A stretch of DNA of 64,000 nucleotides from Histomonas meleagridis (GCA_020186115.1 WSYJ01000092.1:780001-844000), one strand, 5' to 3'; positions 1 through 8,806 are shown, counted from the first letter of the stretch. The notes: generated from the letters alone by a model not told the origin. Numbers and translations are program-made.

Positions 1-575
1 GAATTGATGTTAATGCAAAAAATATTCATTTGAATAATTTTGGATATGTTTTAATAATTTAAAATATGTTTTAATAATTTGAAATATGTTTTAATAATTT
101 TATATATGTTTTAATAATTTGGAATATGTTTTAATAATTTGAAACAGCACTTCATATATCAGTTGAAAATGATAATATAGAAATAGTAAAATTACTTTTA
201 GATAAAGGAATTGATGTGAATGCAAAATATATTCATTTGAATAATTTAAAATATGTTTTAATAATTTGAAATATGTTTTAATAATTTAAAATATGTTTTA
301 ATGATTTAGGGTGTGTTTTAATAATTTGAAACAGCACTTCATATAGCAGTTGAAAATAATAATATAGAAATAGTAAAATTACTTTTAGATAAAGAGGGAA
401 TTGATGTTAATGCAAAAACTATTTATTTGAATAATTTAAAATATGTTTTAATAATTTGTAATATGTTTTAATAATTTGGAATATGTTTTAATAATTCGAA
501 ACAGCTATTGAATTAGCTAATCGGTTGGGTTTCAGAGAAATAAAACAATTATTTAGTGAAAAAGGTGCCATTTAA
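1..575 (+). CDS. Ankyrin-repeat protein, 3' end (partial, runs off the left edge)
   Basis: Three ankyrin cores are readable (TALHISVENDN.., TALHIAVENNN.., TAIELANRLGF..), each with the EIVKLLL-type helix, and the last ends in a natural-looking GAI-stop at 573-575. Between the end of one core (..VNAK) and the TAL of the next lie AT-rich spacers at 21-143, 228-330 and 418-500. These are 123, 103 and 83 nt long, contain stop codons in places, and two of the three change the reading frame. The cores themselves have no stops. Either the spacers are removed from the RNA or the locus is a pseudogene that has kept its cores. Ankyrin repeats are protein-binding scaffolds; partners cannot be told from sequence. 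The DUF3447 N-terminal part expected of this family would lie outside the window. Confidence 0.75.
41..497 (+). repeat. 20-bp tandem units inside ankyrin spacers
   Basis: Units of the type AATATGTTTTAATAATTTGA with a period of exactly 20 nt: five copies at 41-140, four at 248-327 and three at 438-497. They sit only inside the spacers between ankyrin cores, always followed by GAAACAGC, where the next core begins. Spacer lengths therefore step by 20 (123, 103, 83). Confidence 0.9.
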
Positions 576-1392
576 TTTAGACTATGGTAAGTGTTCTGCT
601 AATTTATTAATAAATCGAGAGAAAACATAATGTTTAATCTGAAGTTCTGATTCAGAACTGGTGACTAGTACGTTTATCTTCCTAAGATTTCAACAAAAAC
701 AACTCTTAATTGAAAGATGATGTTACACCAAAATAGGTATATAAGCTAATACTATAGACTGCCGTTACAAAAACATGTAGACCAACAACAAAGTTTTAGA
801 TAAATCATAAATTTTTATATATTTTGTTAGCAAATTGAAATTTTATCATATATTCAGTCCCAATAATATGAATTAATTAAAATATTTAAAAAAAAAATCG
901 AGAAAAAAGATTTCTTCATGTTAACGTTCTCCTTAGTGAAGTGAGTGAAAATAGGAATATTGCGAAAACTACAAAATTAAATCATAAAAAATTTATTAAA
1001 TGTATATTACTAAATATGTTCTCTATGAATAGTTCTCTATAAAAAATAATTATGTTGATATCACTAGAGATGTTTAATATTTTTATAATTATAAAATTAT
1101 TGAAAGATTCAAAAATATTTGATATTTTTCCAAAAAATTTCGAACTCTTTTCAATTCATCTGTAAATGGTACCACAGAAATTGTTAAATTTCTTCTTGAA
1201 CAAAAAGGAATTAAGATATTTATTTGTTTTATTTTGAAAATTATTTAAATTATTGAAAACAATATTTATGATAGCATCCTCAAAGACGGATATAACACAA
1301 AAACACTGCTGATTTATTACAACCAGTTTAAGGTTTGGTGTCAATAATCGTGTTGAACGTTAATATTTATACTTTTATAAACGGTCTTCTAA
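576..1392. other. Intergenic stretch with an ankyrin relic
   Basis: About 0.8 kb without an intact gene. At 1150-1275 a plus-strand relic of an ankyrin core (NGTTEIVKFLLEQKGI) followed by a spacer-like ATATTTATTTGTTTTATTTT stretch can be read, then it decays. AAACGGT at 1379-1385, 8 bp before the U2AF35 ATG, matches the Myb-like motif seen before other genes here. Confidence 0.55.
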
Positions 1393-2364
1393 ATGAAGAG
1401 CAACCATCCACCAAAAAGTGGATCTGAAAAAGACTCATTATATTGTCCTTTCTTCCAAAAAATTGGATCATGCATGCACGGGGAAACTTGTTCCCGAATG
1501 CATATTCGTCCACAAGCTTCAAAAACCCTTCTTTTATGTAATCTTTATCCAAATCCTATACGTTTTATATCATTACTCCCTAAAGGGGTTCTTGAAATCA
1601 GCAATTCAACGCTCGACAGAAATTTTGACGAATTTTACATTGATATTTATGAAGAGCTTCGCACGTTTGGTCCTATTGAAGATCTTCTTGTTGCATCTAA
1701 TCTTTGTGATCATCTTGTTGGAAATGTTCTTGTCCGTTATGAAAATCTTGAAGATGCTGTATCAGCATTTTCAAATCTTCGTTGTCGTTACTATGCAGGC
1801 CGTCCAATTGATGCACAATACTCACCTGTTGATGTTTTTTCTGGTGCCATTTGTCGTCAATTTCATCTTGGAAAATGTCAGCATGGTGAGAATTGCAATT
1901 TCATACATCCAAAATATCCGTCTAGCGAAGTCCTTGAGCATTGTATTCTTACCAAAGATTCCAACAGTATTGAAAGCTCACGACAACGTAACTCTTATAG
2001 TAGTGATGATGATGAAAATTATCATCAACGACAAAGAGAAAAAAGCGACAGAAGTAGAACACCACATAGAGAATATGACAGAAGCTCGTCAAGAGAATAC
2101 GAAAGATCTTCTTCAAGAAGAGATTATGAGAGAAAACATGAAAGATCTTTTAATGATCATGATAAAAGATCATCAAGAGACCGTGAAAGATCGAAGTCTA
2201 GAGACTACGAGAGATCTTCTGGAAGAGATTATGAGAGAGATTACGAAAAATCTTCTTCTAGAAATAGAAGAAGATCTCCAAGTCCAAGAGATTATGATAG
2301 GCCAAGTAGGCAAAGGGGTTATGAGCGAGAATCACGAGAATATGAGCGACAAAGAAGGTATTAA
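1393..2364 (+). CDS. U2AF1: U2 snRNP auxiliary factor small subunit (U2AF35)
   Basis: A splicing factor that recognises the 3' splice site AG with the large U2AF subunit. The family order is complete: N-terminal CCCH zinc finger (YCPFFQKIGSCMHGETCSRMH, about residues 16-36), an RRM of the UHM type (about 45-148), a second CCCH finger (CRQFHLGKCQHGENCNFIH, about 153-172), then an Arg/Ser tail with repeated RDYERSS blocks from about residue 195 to the end. The RS tail is long and tyrosine/glutamate-rich compared with animal U2AF35. ATG at 1393 is the only good start, with the zinc finger following shortly. No intron interrupts it. Its presence shows a working U2-type spliceosome, relevant to the intron question for the ankyrin spacers. 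Confidence 0.95.
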   Translation: MKSNHPPKSGSEKDSLYCPFFQKIGSCMHGETCSRMHIRPQASKTLLLCNLYPNPIRFISLLPKGVLEISNSTLDRNFDEFYIDIYEELRTFGPIEDLLVASNLCDHLVGNVLVRYENLEDAVSAFSNLRCRYYAGRPIDAQYSPVDVFSGAICRQFHLGKCQHGENCNFIHPKYPSSEVLEHCILTKDSNSIESSRQRNSYSSDDDENYHQRQREKSDRSRTPHREYDRSSSREYERSSSRRDYERKHERSFNDHDKRSSRDRERSKSRDYERSSGRDYERDYEKSSSRNRRRSPSPRDYDRPSRQRGYERESREYERQRRY

Positions 2365-2470
2365 GTTTGTTTTTAAATTGTTTTTATTGCAAATCAATTT
2401 TTACTCAAAGTTTGGTTTGACAGCTTTATTGAAAAGTGACGTCATATTGAAAAAGTTTGTTCGTTTTTTG

Positions 2471-2477
2471 TCACATA
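2471..2477 (+). promoter_or_regulatory. Initiator-like TCACATA before rhomboid
   Basis: TCACATA fits the trichomonad initiator TCA(+1)Y(T/A). The A at 2473 lies 12 nt before the TTG at 2485, the usual 5' UTR length in trichomonads, supporting translation start at or very near 2485. Confidence 0.5.
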
Positions 2478-2484
2478 AAATAAA

Positions 2485-3219
2485 TTGGGATATCGACCAC
2501 CAATTCTTGATATTTTTCAATTTCCGATTACGAGTGTAATAATTGTTTTAAATTGCATTATTTGTTATTTACTTAACAAACGTAATGTTCCTGTTGAAAA
2601 TGTTGCATCAAATCCGGATAAAATTCTCAACCAAAAAGAGTTTTGGAGAATTATTACATCAACTTTCTCACATTATGACTTATTCCATATCGTTCTTAAT
2701 TCTGCATCTGCATGGAATTGTAGATGGTTAGAATATGAAGGTCGTATTGATTATATTATTTATATCATAATATTACTTGTTTGCTCTCCACTTCTTGAGT
2801 CCATAGTTCTGCTTAAATTTTTCCCCAATCAAGCAACAAATTGGGCAGTGGGATATTCAGGTGTTTTATGTGGCTTACAGGCTGTTATGACATTACATTA
2901 TTCAAATGCAACGATATTTGGACTTAAAATTCCATGGTCAATTATGCCATTTATTAATATCATTTTAATACAGATTTTGGTACCAAATGCTTCTTTCTTT
3001 GGCCATCTATCTGGTACACTAGTTGGCTTTGCTATTCGTTGGCATATGTTTGATTGGGTCACACACCAACTTTTTTGGAATGCATTTCCTTGGATTTCAT
3101 TGATAATGTTTGCATCGTACGTAAAGTCGCACAGTGATCGAATTACTTGGTTTTCATATACTACACAAGCACCTGCGCCAGAAACAACAATTGTAAATGG
3201 TGTTTTAACACGTGTTTAA
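2485..3219 (+). CDS. Rhomboid-family intramembrane serine protease, TTG in place of ATG
   Basis: About 244 residues with six hydrophobic segments. The catalytic pair is visible: GYSG (Ser125) at the start of one helix and FFGHLSG (His174) in a later one; HIVLN (Asn72) matches the conserved HxxxN of helix 2, and an EFWR motif precedes it, as in RHBDD1/Derlin-side rhomboids. Rhomboids cleave transmembrane substrates. The open frame has no ATG before Met135, which would remove half the fold; an in-frame TAA lies at 2476-2478. The first usable codon is TTG at 2485, followed by GYRPPIL, and an initiator-like TCACATA precedes it. Thus start by TTG, a start-loss mutation from ATG, or a sequence error. 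The gene lies 120 bp behind U2AF35. Confidence 0.85.
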   Translation: MGYRPPILDIFQFPITSVIIVLNCIICYLLNKRNVPVENVASNPDKILNQKEFWRIITSTFSHYDLFHIVLNSASAWNCRWLEYEGRIDYIIYIIILLVCSPLLESIVLLKFFPNQATNWAVGYSGVLCGLQAVMTLHYSNATIFGLKIPWSIMPFINIILIQILVPNASFFGHLSGTLVGFAIRWHMFDWVTHQLFWNAFPWISLIMFASYVKSHSDRITWFSYTTQAPAPETTIVNGVLTRV

Positions 3220-3839
3220 TTAATAAAATATGTACAAAAATAAAATTTTATTTTAAATCATTTCATAGTTATTTACTAATCTAATCTTTTTTGATTTATT
3301 TTATTGTGATGTTAGTTAATACTTGATACTGCTGTTAGATAATAATAGAAATTAAAGAAGTAAAATTAATTTTGATCACTTACATCTCATTCTATATTTT
3401 GCTGTGAAAGTGAATCAGAACAAAATGAATTGGAAACTATGAATACAGGAATCAATAAAGCAAATATTTCAGAAGATCCTTTTGTAACTGATATCGAGTA
3501 AAATATTTTAATTGAACATATGTGATTCAAAATTATTATTTATTATTTAATAATTATTAAAAAGAAAAAAATTTTGCTACGACAATTGCTACTAAAAATG
3601 TCAACATGCATAAATCATTCTTTGTAATATAAAACATTCAATCAGAGTTTTGTTTTGTATAAAGGTGTTACTATTAAAATAATCATTTCTTTTAAGTTAA
3701 AATGGAATATGAAAGAAAATCATTTTAAAACGATACAATCATTTGTGCCATTTTTGAACGTTTTTCATTCAATTAGACGGTTTACTCAAGAACAAAAAAA
3801 TAAAACCAAACAAACAATTTTATATAAAAAATGTTCCAC
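3220..3839. other. Intergenic; possible short coding relic
   Basis: AT-rich spacer. At 3412-3501 an open stretch reads ESEQNELETMNTG..DPFVTDIE-stop, with protein-like composition but no start and no recognisable family. It may be the C-terminal relic of a lost gene. Nothing else seen. Confidence 0.3.
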
Positions 3840-4523
3840 TCAAAAAGATGTTGAAAGCGGTGGCGGACTTCTTGTTGTTATTATTTCCGGCTTTCTTGGT
3901 TTGAAGAAAAATGGGTCAAAAGATATTGTCTCCACGTTAATCGGCTGATTACAAATCGGACACCTCCATTCAGAGTCATTCGGTCCTTGCATTATGAGAA
4001 ACTCGGGAATGTCAAAGCATTGCGAATGTTTGCAATGAAGACCTCTACCAGGACATGTAATTGGAACAAAACTAAATGGACAAACGTAAGAGATTGGATT
4101 TGGGTCATCAACCGGAGGAGAAAAAGCTCTGTTAGTAATAATGTTTTGGATAATTTCATTTATATCATAAATCGTACCATTGATTACAATAGATGGATAA
4201 ACTTGATGGCTTAACTTTGCAGTAAATTCTGCTAGAGTAAAGACATATGGCTGAGGAGGAGGTTGAACTGGTTGTTCTACAAATTTTGGAGATGACATCG
4301 TTGTCTGTAATAATCCTTGATCTGAAAGAGGTAAGCTCGATCCTGCTAATAAAGGTGAGTTTGAAAAACATCGATTTTGTACTGGAATAAATGAACATGC
4401 AATCATATTATTAAGTTGTGGAGTTGAAACATGACTAAGAACATCACCAGAAGGGTTACATATTCTAGAAGCTCTGGAGATGTAATTTCTTCTCTGTGCT
4501 CCTAAAAAAGTGTTTCTCTCCAT
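3840..4523 (-). CDS. SP-RING (MIZ) zinc-finger protein, PIAS/Siz-like SUMO E3 ligase candidate
   Basis: 227 residues. The C-terminal half has the SP-RING signature: CPFSFVPITCPGRG, then CKHSQCFD, then WRCPICNQPI (about residues 148-197), matching the Cys/His spacing of PIAS and Siz ligases, where the domain recruits SUMO-Ubc9. No SAP or PINIT domain is seen; the N-terminal 100 residues are Ser/Pro/Gln-rich and probably disordered. ATG at 4523 shares its A with the stop of the upstream coiled-coil gene (TAATG on the minus strand). TCACTCT at 4531-4525 gives an initiator whose +1 would be 6 nt before the ATG, so the core promoter lies in the upstream coding end. An alternative is one gene split by a frameshift, but the ATG and initiator fit separate expression. 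Confidence 0.85.
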   Translation of the reverse strand: MERNTFLGAQRRNYISRASRICNPSGDVLSHVSTPQLNNMIACSFIPVQNRCFSNSPLLAGSSLPLSDQGLLQTTMSSPKFVEQPVQPPPQPYVFTLAEFTAKLSHQVYPSIVINGTIYDINEIIQNIITNRAFSPPVDDPNPISYVCPFSFVPITCPGRGLHCKHSQCFDIPEFLIMQGPNDSEWRCPICNQPINVETISFDPFFFKPRKPEIITTRSPPPLSTSF

Positions 4524-5983
4524 TAGAGTGAGCTTTTTGGCTTTCCGATAGATGCAAAAGTGACAATTTGGTCAATTGAAAAAGCTTTAGGAAGTTTAAA
4601 CGTCTCCCTAATGAGTTTGAAGGAATCCAAAACCTGATTAAAGAACATTTTTTCTTCTTTCGTCAATTTATATTGGCTAAATTCATTTGGTTCTTTCATT
4701 TGCTTGATTTTAGAAAGTGTGTCGATTTTTGATTTTTTATCAATTCTTAGATTTCTGCAATATGATTTTAGATCATCGAGTTGATTTTGAAGTCTTAATG
4801 TGTTAACTTCCTCTTGGCTAATATTTGATTGAATTGATTGGATAACTTTCGTTTGTTCTAATGTTTTTTCCTTTAAGTTTTTAATGTTATTTAATAACTG
4901 TTCATTTTGCTTTTTTTGTTGGTGAAAATAATTAAATTGATTTATTTCTTCTGCTTCAGTTTCTTGTATTGATTGTGAAGATTCCTCTAATGATTTAATT
5001 TTATTCATTAAATATTGAATTTCGTTTATAATTTGTTTCTGCTCTTGTAAAAATGTGTTAAGTTTATGTTTAAGTTCACCAACTTCAACACGTATTGGAT
5101 GAGGTAAATCAATTGTGCTTGATTTAGATTCTATAAGCGGATTTGTAAGAAAATCTATTTTTTGGTGTATGTTATCAAGTTCAGCTTCAATTGAAGTCTT
5201 ATTATTTTTGATTTGTTTAATTTCATTTTCAAATTTATCAATCTCGAAAATAAGATTTTGTTTAAGTTCTTTGTGTTCAATGGCTTGAGAATTAGTGCTA
5301 TTTTGAAGTTTATTAAGTTTGGAATCAATTTTTAGGAGAATCTTTTTGTAATTCAATTCACTACTATTTTCAAATTGAGTTCTTTGAGTTGCTAACATTG
5401 ACGACTGTCTTTGAATATCTTCTAATTTTGACTTTAAAAAATATTTTTGTTTCTTTAATTTTTGAAGTTTTTGTTTTAGATGATTTGATTGATTTTCATA
5501 TTTGGATTTAATTGTATTATAACTTTTTTCATTGCTACTCCGTGCTGCTATTTGCTTTTCAAGTAATTGTTTTTGTCTTATTAATTCTTTTTTGTTAGAT
5601 TCTAATGAGTTATAAATTGAAGAATATATGGAGAATATTTCATCTAAAGTTGTAATACCAGGAAAGCATTTTCTAATTGAATTAAATAAGTTTGTTAAAT
5701 CATTTTGATTTTGTTTTGAAATATAATAATATTTTTGGCTTGAAATAATTGTTTTACGTATTGTTAAATTCGCAGCTACTTCACTCTTGAAAAGGTCAAA
5801 AAGAATACATAATGTTTTAAAGCATGAATTATTTGAATACTTATTATTATTTTGCTTGATAAATTCTTCAATTTTGATACTTTGCTTGTAAATCATTTGT
5901 TGCTCATCTATATAATATTGGTGCAATTTAGTACCTGTCTTTTCAAATTCTGTTGAGGAATTGCTTGATCCAAGCAAATCCAT
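4523..5983 (-). CDS. Long coiled-coil protein of unknown function
   Basis: 486 residues, Lys/Glu/Gln/Asn-rich. A small N-terminal helical part (about 1-120, with a CFKTLCILFDLF segment) is followed by near-continuous heptad-type coiled coil from about 130 to 440. No motor, kinase or zinc motif. The layout (small head plus long coil) is like kinetochore or centrosomal tether proteins such as Nuf2/Spc24-type subunits, but no diagnostic motif supports a name. ATG at 5983 follows a Myb-like AACGGTTT at 5999-6006. Its stop overlaps the SP-RING start by one base. Confidence 0.75.
   Translation of the reverse strand: MDLLGSSNSSTEFEKTGTKLHQYYIDEQQMIYKQSIKIEEFIKQNNNKYSNNSCFKTLCILFDLFKSEVAANLTIRKTIISSQKYYYISKQNQNDLTNLFNSIRKCFPGITTLDEIFSIYSSIYNSLESNKKELIRQKQLLEKQIAARSSNEKSYNTIKSKYENQSNHLKQKLQKLKKQKYFLKSKLEDIQRQSSMLATQRTQFENSSELNYKKILLKIDSKLNKLQNSTNSQAIEHKELKQNLIFEIDKFENEIKQIKNNKTSIEAELDNIHQKIDFLTNPLIESKSSTIDLPHPIRVEVGELKHKLNTFLQEQKQIINEIQYLMNKIKSLEESSQSIQETEAEEINQFNYFHQQKKQNEQLLNNIKNLKEKTLEQTKVIQSIQSNISQEEVNTLRLQNQLDDLKSYCRNLRIDKKSKIDTLSKIKQMKEPNEFSQYKLTKEEKMFFNQVLDSFKLIRETFKLPKAFSIDQIVTFASIGKPKSSL
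4525..4531 (-). promoter_or_regulatory. Initiator-like TCACTCT inside the end of the upstream CDS
   Basis: Minus-strand TCACTCT covers the last sense codons and touches the stop of the coiled-coil gene; +1 A at 4529 is 6 nt from the SP-RING ATG. Confidence 0.45.
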
Positions 5984-6836
5984 TTCTTCTTAACGTACAA
6001 CGGTTTCGATTTTCTCTGTAATCTTCACTTTAACAGACCAAAAGATCTTTACACTAAAGCTACTTGGCCTCAGGAACCTGGGCGTCTAAAAAACTTTTCA
6101 ACAAAAATAATAATTTATTTATTCTTGAGTATGTTTTGATTTTATATATAAAATACTTAATCACTCATCAATATATGATGTTTCCCACTAACATTTTCCA
6201 GGAGGGTGGAAGCAGGTTCTGCCGAAAGTGATCCAATAGCCATTCTTTCTTTGAAGTCATTTGAACATTACACCACCATCAAGCGTTGAGATAAAAGCTG
6301 AAGCTGAATTTTACAAGACAAAGTCAACTAAAAATCACTTTTTACAACAATTGTTGCCTTTAGTTGTTTATTTGCAAATTAACATATTAAGAATAATTTG
6401 GTTACTGAAAAGATTAAAAAATAAAGTAATTTAGCTTCGCGTTGAAGAGGTAATTTTAGCTTCTTATGTTCTTAAGTCTTGCAAAATCTAATTCTACTGG
6501 AAATATTATTTTTAAATATATTTAAATATATTTAATAATTTTTTATTATTTTTAAATATACTTATAATTTAATAATTTTTTTAAAAAATTAAAATAAACC
6601 CAAAATAAAACAAATGAATATCTTCAGCATATATGTCACACAATTGTTTTTAAAGCTAATGGTGAAAATTATCAAATATGTTGATTGAAAGATATTTTCT
6701 TTATTATATGTTTTTATGCTCGAAAGCACTTCCGTTCATAATGAATTTTTTCTCCATTTTGTTCATCTTATTAAAAAATGACATTTATATAAATAATGAT
6801 TTGTGTTTCGTTGATTAAATTGAGAAGTTCAGCTCA
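5984..6836. other. Intergenic between coiled-coil gene and Rab relic
   Basis: AT-rich. Contains AACGGTTT (5999-6006) close to the coiled-coil start. No ORF or RNA gene supported. Confidence 0.5.
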
Positions 6837-7226
6837 ATGTTTCTTTGTGGAGATAGCCTTGAGTAACTTTATGGGTTTGTTGATATTTCCACAAAATGCT
6901 CTTTTCAAAATGTTTCACGGTGGAGCAATGTACGTGAACATTCGGATAACAGAGTTGTAATTATGCTTATTGGATCAAAATGTGATCTTGATGAGATTCG
7001 AGAAGTTTCAACAGAAGAAGGAATTGAATTCAGCAAAAATGAGAACCTTATTTTTTACGAAACGTCGTCTCGCGAAAATATTAATGTTCATGAAACATTC
7101 GCAACAATTTTTGATCAAAAAAATTTTTCCCAATTCTTAGCAATGATAACCAGCCAAAACAAGATGTTGAAAAAGAACCAAAATCAAACGAAAGGGAACA
7201 TCAGTACATTTTTCTTGATTTATTGA
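6837..7226 (+). pseudogene. Rab GTPase pseudogene with internal deletion
   Basis: One reading frame starts MFLCGDS at 6837, the beginning of a Rab P-loop, then a TAA at 6858-6860. It resumes in the same frame with FVDISTKCSFQNVSRW (Rab VYDIT..SF.NV..W region) and runs through MLIGSKCDLDE (the G4 NKxD motif, here SKCD), REVSTEEG and ETSS (G5). The rest of the P-loop, switch I, the DxxG and switch II are missing, so the G domain cannot bind GTP normally. Near 7140 the frame should shift again: another frame reads DNQPKQDVEKEPK, a Rab-like hypervariable tail. Deletion, stop and frameshift together make this a clear relic of a trichomonad Rab. Confidence 0.85.
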
Positions 7227-7496
7227 ACAACGAAAATATATACTCCAAATATATTATTTTTAAGGAATCTGATTTCTACTTCATATATGCCTACAAATGA
7301 TGAATGGTTTCTCATTTCCATTACATATATATTAAATTATTTTTAAGTTTTATTAGCAATTTTAAATAAATGTGAGTATCCTTCATTTATGAAATGATCA
7401 CAAAGTTGAAGTGTTCATTATATAATTAAATCAATGATTTAATCTATTAAATAATTCTTTAATGGGTTTAAATTTTTTTTTTACATTTATTAAACA
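7227..7496. other. Short AT-rich spacer
   Basis: Contains only the out-of-frame tail of the Rab relic (to about 7300) and AT-rich DNA. Confidence 0.4.
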
Positions 7497-8042
7497 TTAG
7501 AGTAATGTGCAAGAAGATGACTTTTTTCCAGATTCAATTTCCTTTTTAGTTTTTTTGGGCAATTCCGCTAGTAACTCTTGCCTTGCTTGGTCTGGGTTTG
7601 AAATGCTTGGTTCAGCATCTGTATCTGTGAACTTTTGCCCAAATGGATCTCCATGTATGAAAGCATTATCTTCTGGCTGTTCTGGTGGAGCAATAATTTC
7701 ATTGCTAAGATCAGCGCTGATCAACTTACTTACTTGAAGTGGCCTCTTTTCTCTCCTTTCAGAGTTTTGTTCGGATTCAACATCAGATGATGTAATTGAA
7801 ACATCAGAAATGTCAGAATTACCTGAGATTTGCATGCTAGATGAGTCACTACTTTGGTCATCGTGTTTAGAATTTCGGTTCTTTTTTGAAGTATTAAATG
7901 AATTGTCATCAGAAGATGAAGTATTAATTTTATGTTTTGTATGATTTTTTAGGTCTTTATTAGATTCGCGAGAATATTTTCCACTTTGTGGTGAACCTGA
8001 ATTCAATCTGCTTAAATCATTTTTTTCTTTTTTTATTTCCAT
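7497..8042 (-). CDS. Ser-rich disordered protein with C-terminal CaaX box (CTLL)
   Basis: 181 residues from ATG at 8042; a longer frame reaches 8105, but its extra 21 residues are hydrophobic and unlike the rest, while MEIKKEKND starts the low-complexity body. The protein is rich in Ser, Asp, Glu and Lys, with no fold seen. It ends KKSSSCTLL; the last four residues form a CaaX motif ending in Leu, the class preferred by geranylgeranyltransferase I. This predicts attachment to a membrane by a lipid. TTAACGG at 8051-8057 (plus strand) just upstream is the Myb-like motif. No catalytic domain, so it may be an adaptor. A protein of the same design lies at 29306-29557. Confidence 0.7.
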   Translation of the reverse strand: MEIKKEKNDLSRLNSGSPQSGKYSRESNKDLKNHTKHKINTSSSDDNSFNTSKKNRNSKHDDQSSDSSSMQISGNSDISDVSITSSDVESEQNSERREKRPLQVSKLISADLSNEIIAPPEQPEDNAFIHGDPFGQKFTDTDAEPSISNPDQARQELLAELPKKTKKEIESGKKSSSCTLL

Positions 8043-8284
8043 TAAAATTATTAACGGACATTGACACTTTTCGAATACGAGTTGTAAAAAATTTAGGCAA
8101 ATCATTCTTTTAAATGAATTTTATTGTCAATGCACCGTACAGTAACGCAAGGTTTTTATAATGCAACAAATTCCATAAGAAAAAAAAATTATTTTTAAGT
8201 ATTAGATCAAAAAATTATATTTCAAATAAGTCATACAAAACTAGAAAACAAATAGAGTAAAATGAGGGTGTGAAAAATTCTAGT

Positions 8285-8806
8285 TTATAAAAGTTTCAAA
8301 TGCCCTGTTACAAGATTAACTTCATCAACTGGTGCAGGACCGACAGCTATTGCAGCAACCTGACCCTTGTATTGAAGTATTTCATGTATTACATTGTTTT
8401 CTTCTGCCTTTTTAATGAGATCTTCCATCATTTGTGGATTTTGAACTTTTGTACAAACCTTTGCCTGACCTAAGTGATACCAAGTTCCAATGTAAGGTGA
8501 ATTTTTGGTGATTGAATTAATAACAGATTTAATTACCACATCACTTAAACATGAAGCCATTTCAGGAAGTTTTAATCTCATATCAGTTCTTATTCCAACA
8601 ACAATTTTCAGGTCTTTATGTAAATGCAAATTTGGTTCAGGAATAACGATTTTTGAAATTAAATTATTTTCGGGTTTAGTTTGTTCTTGGTCATTCCCAT
8701 CAATTTGTTTTTCATCCTTCACCTCATTTCGTTTCTTGAAAAGGACACCATATAGTATACCTGTTAGTATACCTCCTGCGAGCGAAATAACAATTCCTTT
8801 GTCCAT
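8285..8806 (-). CDS. Peptidyl-tRNA hydrolase 2-like protein with N-terminal membrane anchor
   Basis: 173 residues. Residues 4-23 are one hydrophobic helix followed by KKR, a type of N-terminal anchor also found in human PTRH2. The PTH2 domain covers about 65-173: IVVGIRTDM at the start, GQAKVCTKV in the middle, and GPAPVDEVNLVTGHLKLL at the end, where the conserved Asp and Thr-Gly-His are kept. PTH2 enzymes release peptides from peptidyl-tRNA. The GKGK..AAQ..HA stretch that follows the first strand, and supplies the catalytic Lys, here reads LKLPEMASCLSDVV: the Gly-Lys-Gly-Lys, Gln and His are changed. The enzyme may be inactive or have another role. The ATG at 8806 faces the Nap1 gene across 111 bp. 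Confidence 0.85.
   Translation of the reverse strand: MDKGIVISLAGGILTGILYGVLFKKRNEVKDEKQIDGNDQEQTKPENNLISKIVIPEPNLHLHKDLKIVVGIRTDMRLKLPEMASCLSDVVIKSVINSITKNSPYIGTWYHLGQAKVCTKVQNPQMMEDLIKKAEENNVIHEILQYKGQVAAIAVGPAPVDEVNLVTGHLKLL

Noticed and set aside
41-497. 20-bp units as a CRISPR array
   Set aside because: Units are directly abutting with no unique spacers, and the genome is eukaryotic.
21-500. Ankyrin spacers as ordinary trichomonad introns
   Set aside because: No GTAYGT 5' site or ACTAACACACAG 3' motif; joining at the only shared AG (ACAG) with a nearby GT would destroy the TAL frame. Kept as an open question rather than annotated as introns.
1418-2539. 373-codon ORF overlapping U2AF35 in another frame
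   Set aside because: It arises from the Arg/Ser codon repeats of U2AF35; no domain, and the other frame has two zinc fingers and an RRM.
3655-3948. 97-codon plus-strand ORF opposite the SP-RING 3' end
   Set aside because: Half lies antisense to the zinc-finger gene; no domain.
6055-6095. GC-richer stretch (CCTCAGGAACCTGGGCGTC) as a possible tRNA or snRNA
   Set aside because: No cloverleaf, T-loop or A/B box could be built around it.
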